Of a stretch of 12,559 nucleotides of DNA, positions 7,044 to 12,559 are shown in pieces. The notes under the pieces were generated by a model. That model saw only the letters and a list, made by a program, of their open reading frames with translations. It made no database searches and had not been told where the DNA came from. Source of the stretch: Rikenellaceae bacterium (lineage in GTDB: Bacteria; Bacteroidota; Bacteroidia; Bacteroidales; UBA932); assembly GCA_003513895.1 (NCBI GenBank), contig DOSU01000120.1, positions 22,990 through 35,548 of the forward strand, in the 5' to 3' direction. The first letter of the stretch is position 1. Each line of letters starts with the position of its first letter. The translations under genes were made by a program, and so were the position numbers.

Positions 7044-9043
7044 CCCTTTTTAACCTCAATAAGTTTCTTTAATGCATTCATTTCATCTCTAAACCTAGCA
7101 GCGCGTAAAAAATCCAGGTCAGCTGCAGCCAATTCCATCTCTTTTTTGGCCTCTTCAATAGCTACAGCTATTTGCTCGGGTTTTAGATACGCAAGAACCG
7201 GATCTGCCAGCAGCGGGTTAACAGGCAGGTTGGGCTCATCAAACTCTCTCGAGCGGCCAAGTACATTTCTTATCTGTCTTGCGATTTGTGTTGGCTCAAT
7301 ATTGTTTATTCTGTTGTATTCCTGTTGTTTTATTCTTCTCCTGTCCGTCTCTTCAATTGTTCTTTGCATCGAGCGGGTAATTTTATCGGCATACATTATT
7401 ACTCTCCCGTCTACATTCCTGGCAGCTCTTCCGGCTGTTTGAGTCAGTGATCTTTCGGACCTTAGAAAACCCTCCTTATCGGCATCCAAAATGGCAACCA
7501 GAGACACCTGAGGTAAGTCAAGACCCTCTCTCAGCAGATTTACTCCTATGAGAACATCAAATCTTCCGGATTGAAAATCTTCAAGAATTTCAATCCTTTC
7601 CAGTGTATCCACATCGGAGTGTATGTATCTGCAGCGGATGTCAATTTTTGCCATGTATTTGTCCAGCTCCTCTGCCATTCGTTTTGTAAGTGTTGTAACA
7701 AGTACTCTTTCGTCTTTGTTCGCTCTAACCCTTATCTCTTCGAGCAAATCGTCAATCTGATTCTTTGTAGGCCTCACCTCAATTGGAGGATCAAGAAGTC
7801 CTGTAGGGCGTACAACCTGTTCAACAACCAGACCTTCGGACACCATGAGTTCATAATCGGCAGGTGTTGCGCTCACAAACACTTTTTGCCCGGAAACATT
7901 CTCAAATTCCTCAAATTTAAGAGGTCTGTTATCTGCAGCCGATGGCAACCGGAATCCATATTCAATTAGATTAGACTTTCTTGCACGGTCGCCACCGTAC
8001 ATTGCCCTTATTTGAGGTATGGTTACATGGCTTTCGTCTATGAAAGTAATAAAATCATTTGGAAAATAATCAAGCAGGCAAAAAGGTCGCATTCCGGGTG
8101 AACGACCGTCAAAATAGCGGGAGTAGTTTTCGATTCCGGAGCAATATCCAATCTCCTTCATCATCTCAAGGTCATATTCAACCCTCTGTTTGAGCCTCTT
8201 TGCTTCGACATGTTTTCCAATATCATGCAGATATTCAAACTGCTTGAGCATATCGTCCTGAATGAGGACTATTGCAGATTTCTGGCGTTCTTTTGTTGTT
8301 ACAAAAATGTTCGCAGGATAAACAGATATCAGTTCGACATCTTCAATGTGGCTTCCGCTTATGGGATCGAAAAGTTCAATGCTCTCCACCTCATCCCCAA
8401 AGAAGATTATTCTTACTGCAGTATCGGAGTATGCAGGATAGATGTCCACACTGTCCCCCTTGACCCGGAACACTCCCCTCTTAAACTCCGTCTCGTTTCT
8501 TGAGTAAAGGCTGTCTACAAGCGCATAGAGCAGTTTGCTTCTGGCCATAATCTGCCCCTTTTTGATGGGAATTGTATTAGCATGAAAATCTGCCGGGTTA
8601 CCGATTCCATAAAGACACGAAACGCTGGAAACAACAATAACATCCCTTCTGCCGGATAATAGAGCACTTGATGCGGAGAGCCTGAGTTTTTCAATTTCTT
8701 CATTTATGCTCAGGTCTTTTTCAATATATGTATCAGTTGTAGGGAGATATGCTTCCGGCTGATAATAATCGTAATAAGAGACAAAGTATTCAACAGCGTT
8801 AGAAGGGAAAAAAGATTTGAATTCCCCATACAACTGTGCAGCAAGAGTTTTGTTATGACTAAGAATGAGCGCCGGACGCTGCAGCTTTTCTATAACATTG
8901 GCCATGGTAAATGTTTTACCTGAACCTGTAACTCCAAGAAGGGTAACTGAAGATACCCCTTCGGACATGTATTTTACAAGTTCTTCTATAGCCTGAGGCT
9001 GATCTCCTGTTGGTTTGTAAGACGATTCAATTTTAAATCCCAT
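7040..9043 (-). CDS. uvrB: UvrABC excision nuclease subunit B
   Basis: This 667-residue protein matches the usual UvrB length. UvrB is a helicase-like ATPase that takes over damaged DNA from UvrA, verifies the lesion and recruits the UvrC nuclease. Seen in order: the N-terminal TGDQPQAI motif (12-19), Walker A GVTGSGKT (37-44), the damage-probing beta-hairpin region with YYDYYQPEAYLP (90-101), DESH Walker B (336-339), SATP motif III (391-394), VNLLREGLDLPQ (501-512), the arginine-finger motif TQTAGRAARN (534-543) and a C-terminal UVR domain (about 624-660), which contacts UvrA or UvrC. No key residue is missing. It begins 6 bp after the amidase stop; those bases read AAGAGA, a purine run rather than a strong Shine-Dalgarno. 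Its stop overlaps the rel start as ATGA. I see no promoter of its own, so it is probably read from the amidase promoter. Confidence 0.98.
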   Translation of the reverse strand: MGFKIESSYKPTGDQPQAIEELVKYMSEGVSSVTLLGVTGSGKTFTMANVIEKLQRPALILSHNKTLAAQLYGEFKSFFPSNAVEYFVSYYDYYQPEAYLPTTDTYIEKDLSINEEIEKLRLSASSALLSGRRDVIVVSSVSCLYGIGNPADFHANTIPIKKGQIMARSKLLYALVDSLYSRNETEFKRGVFRVKGDSVDIYPAYSDTAVRIIFFGDEVESIELFDPISGSHIEDVELISVYPANIFVTTKERQKSAIVLIQDDMLKQFEYLHDIGKHVEAKRLKQRVEYDLEMMKEIGYCSGIENYSRYFDGRSPGMRPFCLLDYFPNDFITFIDESHVTIPQIRAMYGGDRARKSNLIEYGFRLPSAADNRPLKFEEFENVSGQKVFVSATPADYELMVSEGLVVEQVVRPTGLLDPPIEVRPTKNQIDDLLEEIRVRANKDERVLVTTLTKRMAEELDKYMAKIDIRCRYIHSDVDTLERIEILEDFQSGRFDVLIGVNLLREGLDLPQVSLVAILDADKEGFLRSERSLTQTAGRAARNVDGRVIMYADKITRSMQRTIEETDRRRIKQQEYNRINNIEPTQIARQIRNVLGRSREFDEPNLPVNPLLADPVLAYLKPEQIAVAIEEAKKEMELAAADLDFLRAARFRDEMNALKKLIEVKKG

Positions 9044-9049
9044 TCTCTT

Positions 9050-10534
9050 TTAATCTCTGTCTTTCTTAAGTGAACTTTTGACTTTTTTAAGATAGGTTTC
9101 AAGCCCTGCCACCACTTTTGACATCATCTCTTTCTGAAACTGCGGACTTACAATCTTTTCCTCGTCCGGAAGGCTGCTCATAAAGAGCGTCTCCACAAGC
9201 ACTGTTGGATAATTTGTAGGAGAGTTAAGTGAAAAGTTGAAATTGCCAATAAGGCCAAAGTTGTTGACATCAAGCAGAACAAGTTTTTCAAGAATAGATT
9301 TGGCTAGCTCCCTGTACTCAATATGTTTATAATAAGTACTGGTTCCTCCGGGTCTTAAAGGATTTCCCCCTGCATTACAGTGGATTGAAACCATTAAATC
9401 TAAATTAGCTTTGTCAAATGTGATAAATCTGTCTTGCATGGAAATATCCGAATCGTCTGTTCTGCTTAGAACAACTCTTGCTCCCTTCTTCTCCAGCATC
9501 TCCTTTAACATATATGCCATTGCAAGATTCTGAGTTTTCTCTTCAAAGTTTGCCGGACTAACTGCACCTAACGATTTAGGACCACCATGACCTGCATCAA
9601 TTCCAATCAAAAGTCCTTTCAAAGAACCTGAATATGCCGGTTGAGGAGTGTGTCTTATGGTAATATCAAGACTGTTTCCAGCATAATCTACCTTATAACC
9701 CCAGCTATATTCGTCTTTCAGATATATTAGAACACGGAAAACATCCGGTGCTATTTGTTTGAAATCCACATAATCTACTGATTTTAGATTCAGGTATTGT
9801 GTAATCCAGTTTGAATTGCAAGCCGCACCGTAAATGTCCACAACAAGCCGGTTTGGCTCCAGCTCTCTGTACATAGTATATGGCTGACGGCTTTGAAGCG
9901 ATATTCTAATTCTGTCTGCACTTCCAGCATTAGTTACACTCCATGAACTTGTGAGCGAGAAAGGGGGCTTCGTCCCTAAGGGTTCGCTTGTTACAAAATG
10001 TTTTGGGATAAATGCATAGTTGTTTTCCGATAACCTTACCTTATAAAGCGAGTTTAAAGAGTCCAGAAGTTCCATTCTTATTCCGGAAGCAATAAAATTT
10101 ATTTTTGCCCCGCCAAGCCTGTCCTGTCCTGCACCATAGTTAAGATATGCTCCCTCTTTTGAAACTACAACCTTTTTAATATAATCCTGTGAAATTTCAG
10201 ATTTTGGCAGCGGAGTTACGATTTTGTAGTAAATAGAAAAGTTATCGAAAAATTCCTTTCCATCTGTAATAACTTTAACCAATACTGCATTAGCGCCCTC
10301 GTTTAGTTTCAGTTCAGCTCCAAACGAGCCTGTTGAATATTGTTTAACCGACTGATCATTTATAAACACCTGAGAGTTTGGCTTTGCAACACCTACAATA
10401 AAATGAACAGGTGTATTTACTGTGTCTGTTTTTCCTCTTACAATTTTTAATTCGGAGGTGTTTTGTCCATATACAGATACAACGGCAAACAGGTTAAAAA
10501 TTATAACCGTTAATAGATTAATTTTGTTTTTCAT
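9050..10534 (-). CDS. N-acetylmuramoyl-L-alanine amidase (Amidase_3) with N-terminal accessory domains
   Basis: This 494-residue exported zinc enzyme cuts the bond between N-acetylmuramic acid and the peptide stem of peptidoglycan, as in daughter-cell separation. A signal peptide spans about 1-23 (ending VYG before Gln24). Next come an Ig-like segment (about 30-104), an SH3-like segment (about 120-182, AYLNYGAGQDR...YAFIPKHFV) and an AMIN-like beta region (about 195-295) that may bind the wall. The catalytic domain fills about 306-485: GIDAGHGG (H316), FEEKTQNLA (E332), SIHCNAG (H385) and VLVETLFMS (E448) supply the zinc ligands and catalytic Glu. All are present, so it should be active. It is of the AmiA/B/C fold class, but the accessory layout differs from E. 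coli AmiC, so no symbol is given. It heads the minus-strand run and has a TACATTTG -7 element upstream. Confidence 0.92.
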   Translation of the reverse strand: MKNKINLLTVIIFNLFAVVSVYGQNTSELKIVRGKTDTVNTPVHFIVGVAKPNSQVFINDQSVKQYSTGSFGAELKLNEGANAVLVKVITDGKEFFDNFSIYYKIVTPLPKSEISQDYIKKVVVSKEGAYLNYGAGQDRLGGAKINFIASGIRMELLDSLNSLYKVRLSENNYAFIPKHFVTSEPLGTKPPFSLTSSWSVTNAGSADRIRISLQSRQPYTMYRELEPNRLVVDIYGAACNSNWITQYLNLKSVDYVDFKQIAPDVFRVLIYLKDEYSWGYKVDYAGNSLDITIRHTPQPAYSGSLKGLLIGIDAGHGGPKSLGAVSPANFEEKTQNLAMAYMLKEMLEKKGARVVLSRTDDSDISMQDRFITFDKANLDLMVSIHCNAGGNPLRPGGTSTYYKHIEYRELAKSILEKLVLLDVNNFGLIGNFNFSLNSPTNYPTVLVETLFMSSLPDEEKIVSPQFQKEMMSKVVAGLETYLKKVKSSLKKDRD

Positions 10535-10560
10535 GGCTTGAAATTTGCAATATTTAGGTA

Positions 10561-10568
10561 CAAATGTA
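10561..10568 (-). promoter_or_regulatory. -7 element driving the amidase-uvrB-rel-uvrA run
   Basis: The minus strand reads TACATTTG, a perfect TAnnTTTG match, 26 bp before the amidase ATG at 10534. The start of transcription would be near 10555, leaving a leader of about 20 nt. A convincing -33 TTTG is not visible at the expected distance. This is the only good promoter candidate I see ahead of uvrB, rel and uvrA. No LexA-like operator could be recognised in the 42-bp intergenic region. Confidence 0.5.
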
Positions 10569-10576
10569 GATAAAAT

Positions 10577-11293
10577 ATGGATAGCAGCAGTAAAAACAAC
10601 TTCATCTTTCCGGGACTAATGATGTTTGCAGGCATGGCTGTTTTAGCCTTATCCCTGCTCATTTCCGTAAGAACAATAAAATCATATGACCGCTACGTAT
10701 CTGTTAAAGGCCTGGCAGAACTTGAGGTGCCGGCAAACAGGGTTATATGGCCGGTAGCATACAAAGAAATTGGTAACGATTTATCATCACTCTACAAATC
10801 AATTAACGAAAAGAACAAAATAATCATCGAATATCTTAAGTCGAAAGGACTGGACGAAAGCGAAATTTCCGTATCCGCTCCTCAGATTGTCGATATGAGT
10901 GCCGAAAGGTATCAGAGCCAGCCCAGCCCTTACAGATACAACATTACAAGTGTATTGACTGTGACCTCCGAAAAAGTTGAAAAAGTAAGAGAGGTAATCG
11001 CTTCTCAGTCCGATCTTCTTCAAAAAGGAATAGCTTTAAGTTCCGGTGACTTTCAGTATACAACACAGTTCTTTTACACAAAACTAAACGAAATTAAACC
11101 TGCAATGATAGAAGAGGCAACAAAAAATGCCCGTGCTTCGGCCGAGAAATTTGCAAAAGATTCAAACAGCAAAATAGGAAGAATCAAAAGCGCAAATCAG
11201 GGACAATTCTCCATCAGCGACAGGGACGGAAACTCTCCTCACATTAAAATAGTTAGAGTTGTAAGTACAATTGAGTATTTACTGAGAGATTAA
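10577..11293 (+). CDS. Membrane-anchored SIMPL-domain (DUF541) protein
   Basis: This 238-residue protein has a short polar start (MDSSSKNN), one hydrophobic segment at about 10-32 with no clear cleavage site, then a SIMPL domain from about 40 to 236. The domain opens with VSVKGLAELEVPANRVIW (41-58), a variant of the family's VxGxGxxxVxPDxA start, and closes with VVSTIEYLL. It is probably held in the inner membrane with the domain in the periplasm. The family includes E. coli YggE and Brucella BP26/OMP28. Its biochemical role is poorly known, with reports of oligomer formation and a link to oxidative stress. It is divergent from the amidase (42 bp apart) and lies 44 bp before enolase, without an obvious terminator between them. 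I saw no good -7 element for it, so its promoter is unclear. Confidence 0.85.
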   Translation: MDSSSKNNFIFPGLMMFAGMAVLALSLLISVRTIKSYDRYVSVKGLAELEVPANRVIWPVAYKEIGNDLSSLYKSINEKNKIIIEYLKSKGLDESEISVSAPQIVDMSAERYQSQPSPYRYNITSVLTVTSEKVEKVREVIASQSDLLQKGIALSSGDFQYTTQFFYTKLNEIKPAMIEEATKNARASAEKFAKDSNSKIGRIKSANQGQFSISDRDGNSPHIKIVRVVSTIEYLLRD

Positions 11294-11337
11294 CTAAACT
11301 AAATTGAATAATAACTAAAAAACACATTTGAATAATT

Positions 11338-12559
11338 ATGGAAATTTGCAATGTACTTGCACGTGAGATACTAGACTCCCGTGGAAATCCAACTATTGAA
11401 GTAGATATACACCTTTTGTCCGGAGCATTTGGCAGAGCTGCTGTTCCTTCAGGAGCCTCAACAGGCATCAATGAAGCACTGGAACTAAGAGACGGCGACA
11501 AATCGCGTTACTTGGGCAAAGGAGTAATTAAAGCAGTAAACAATGTCAACGATATAATAGGCCCTGCGATCATGGGCATGAGCGCTCTCAACCAGGCTCA
11601 GATAGACAAATTCCTTATTGAACTGGACGGAACTCCTACCAAATCTAAACTTGGTGCAAATGCAATTCTTGGTGTTTCACTCGCAGTTGCCAGGGCAGCT
11701 GCCGACTATTTGCAGATTCCGCTTTATCGCTATATTGGAGGAACAAATGCCGTAACCCTGCCCATACCAATGATGAACATAATCAACGGCGGTTCTCACT
11801 CAGATGCTCCTATCGCATTTCAGGAGTTTATGATTCGGCCGGTTGGAGCTCCAAGTTTCAAAGAGGGACTTAGAATGGGTGCAGAAGTGTTCCACAGTCT
11901 TAAGAAAATTTTCCACGACAGAGGCCTCAGTACAGCCGTTGGCGACGAAGGAGGTTTTGCACCAACACTTGATGGTACAGAAGATGCTCTTGAATCAATT
12001 ATTGCTGCTATAAAGAAAGCCGGATATGTTCCGGGTAAAGATGTAACAATCGCTCTCGACTGTGCTGCAAGTGAATTTTTTGAAGACGGAATATATAACT
12101 ATAGCAAATTCGAAGGCTCAAAAGGAGCAAAAAGAGATGCAGCTCAGCAGGTGGCATATCTAAAATCCCTGGCAGATAAATATCCGATTGATTCAATTGA
12201 AGATGGTATGGACGAGCAAGACTGGGATGGATGGAAACTTCTTACCGATGTGCTTGGTTCAAAAATCCAGCTTGTAGGAGACGATGTATTCGTTACAAAC
12301 GTAGATTTTCTTCGCAAGGGTATTGATACAGGATGTGCAAATTCAATTCTAATTAAGGTAAACCAAATAGGAACGCTCACCGAAACCCTTAACGCTATTG
12401 AGCTGGCACACCGAAACAAATATACTTCAGTAACTTCACACCGCTCAGGCGAAACAGAAGACTCAACAATTGCCGACATTGCTGTTGCAACAAACTCAGG
12501 CCAAATCAAAACCGGCTCACTAAGCCGCTCAGACAGAATGGCCAAGTATAACCAACTCC
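11338..12559 (+). CDS. eno: Enolase, C-terminus cut by window edge
   Basis: Enolase converts 2-phosphoglycerate to phosphoenolpyruvate in glycolysis. The frame gives 407 residues with no stop; the family is about 430 long, so about 25 are missing. The start MEICNVLAREILDSRGNP is typical. Seen: SGAST loop (38-42), SHSDAPIAFQEFMIRPVGA (153-171, the HSDAPIAFQEF form I associate with Bacteroidota), GDEGGFAP with acid E204 (202-209), Mg2+ ligands D241 (ALDCAASEF), E288 (SIEDGM) and D315 (VGDD), catalytic K340 (LIKVNQIG) and SHRSGETED (367-375). All active-site residues in the visible part are present. It follows the SIMPL gene by 44 bp of AT-rich DNA. A TTTG lies at 11327-11330 but lacks the preceding TA and is very near the ATG, so its own promoter is uncertain. 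Confidence 0.98.
   Translation, partial: MEICNVLAREILDSRGNPTIEVDIHLLSGAFGRAAVPSGASTGINEALELRDGDKSRYLGKGVIKAVNNVNDIIGPAIMGMSALNQAQIDKFLIELDGTPTKSKLGANAILGVSLAVARAAADYLQIPLYRYIGGTNAVTLPIPMMNIINGGSHSDAPIAFQEFMIRPVGAPSFKEGLRMGAEVFHSLKKIFHDRGLSTAVGDEGGFAPTLDGTEDALESIIAAIKKAGYVPGKDVTIALDCAASEFFEDGIYNYSKFEGSKGAKRDAAQQVAYLKSLADKYPIDSIEDGMDEQDWDGWKLLTDVLGSKIQLVGDDVFVTNVDFLRKGIDTGCANSILIKVNQIGTLTETLNAIELAHRNKYTSVTSHRSGETEDSTIADIAVATNSGQIKTGSLSRSDRMAKYNQL

Noticed and set aside
7571..7969. Open frame of 132 codons antisense to uvrB
   Set aside because: It is opposite conserved UvrB helicase motifs and the translation resembles no known family.
8210..8503. Two overlapping plus-strand open frames opposite uvrB
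   Set aside because: Both are shadows of uvrB; no start context or domain supports either.
10544..10574. TTTG, 19 bases, then TAGATAAA as a promoter for the SIMPL gene
   Set aside because: The -7 part matches poorly and the start site would fall on the ATG itself.
11300..11330. TAAATTG and CACATTTG as promoters for enolase
   Set aside because: Neither matches TAnnTTTG fully, and the second would leave almost no leader.
11294..11337. Possible terminator or riboswitch between the SIMPL gene and enolase
   Set aside because: The 44 bases are AT-rich with no stable inverted repeat followed by a T run.
12144..12545. Open frame of 133 codons antisense to enolase
   Set aside because: It lies fully opposite a strongly conserved gene, shows no recognisable domain and is explained by codon use in enolase.
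1..12559. A defence system, mobile element, CRISPR array or biosynthetic cluster
   Set aside because: Every gene belongs to a known housekeeping or envelope family; no direct-repeat array, transposase, integrase or toxin-antitoxin pair was seen.

Overview
This window reads as ordinary chromosomal core DNA from a member of the Bacteroidota, most likely Bacteroidales. Evidence for this is the moderately AT-rich sequence, the lack of clear Shine-Dalgarno sequences, several perfect TAnnTTTG -7 promoter elements, signal peptides that end just before Gln, an outer-membrane beta-barrel protein of the kind common in this phylum, and Bacteroidota-like variants inside UvrA and enolase. No mobile element, CRISPR array, tRNA, rRNA or phage gene was seen, and no gene-free stretch reaches 300 bases. 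All nine genes can be assigned to a family.

Layout: (i) 1-280, minus strand: the N-terminal end of a GT51 monofunctional peptidoglycan transglycosylase (mtgA), running off the left edge. (ii) 327-1283, plus strand: a secreted M28-family metallopeptidase-like protein, divergent from mtgA and sharing a 46-bp promoter region with it. (iii) 10534 down to 1280, minus strand: a tight five-gene run, N-acetylmuramoyl-L-alanine amidase, uvrB, a RelA/SpoT-family gene, uvrA, then an outer-membrane beta-barrel protein. The gaps are 6 bp, a 4-bp overlap, an 8-bp overlap and 18 bp. (iv) 10577-11293, plus strand: a membrane-anchored SIMPL-domain protein, divergent from the amidase. (v) 11338 to the right edge, plus strand: enolase, missing roughly its last 25 residues.

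The main functional theme is the minus-strand cluster. It holds the UvrA and UvrB subunits of nucleotide excision repair (uvrC is not in the window) with a (p)ppGpp enzyme wedged between them, joined by overlapping start and stop codons, so the three are probably translationally coupled. The first gene of the run acts in the cell wall and the last in the outer membrane. The RelA/SpoT protein keeps its synthetase, TGS, Cys-containing and ACT regions, but its hydrolase (HD) site has lost key acidic residues, so it is probably a synthetase only. The M28 protein lacks the usual catalytic Glu.

I found no clearly new multi-gene system. The observations most worth following up are the overlapping uvrB-rel-uvrA arrangement, the degraded hydrolase site, the altered M28 active site and the back-to-back promoter palindrome between mtgA and the M28 gene.
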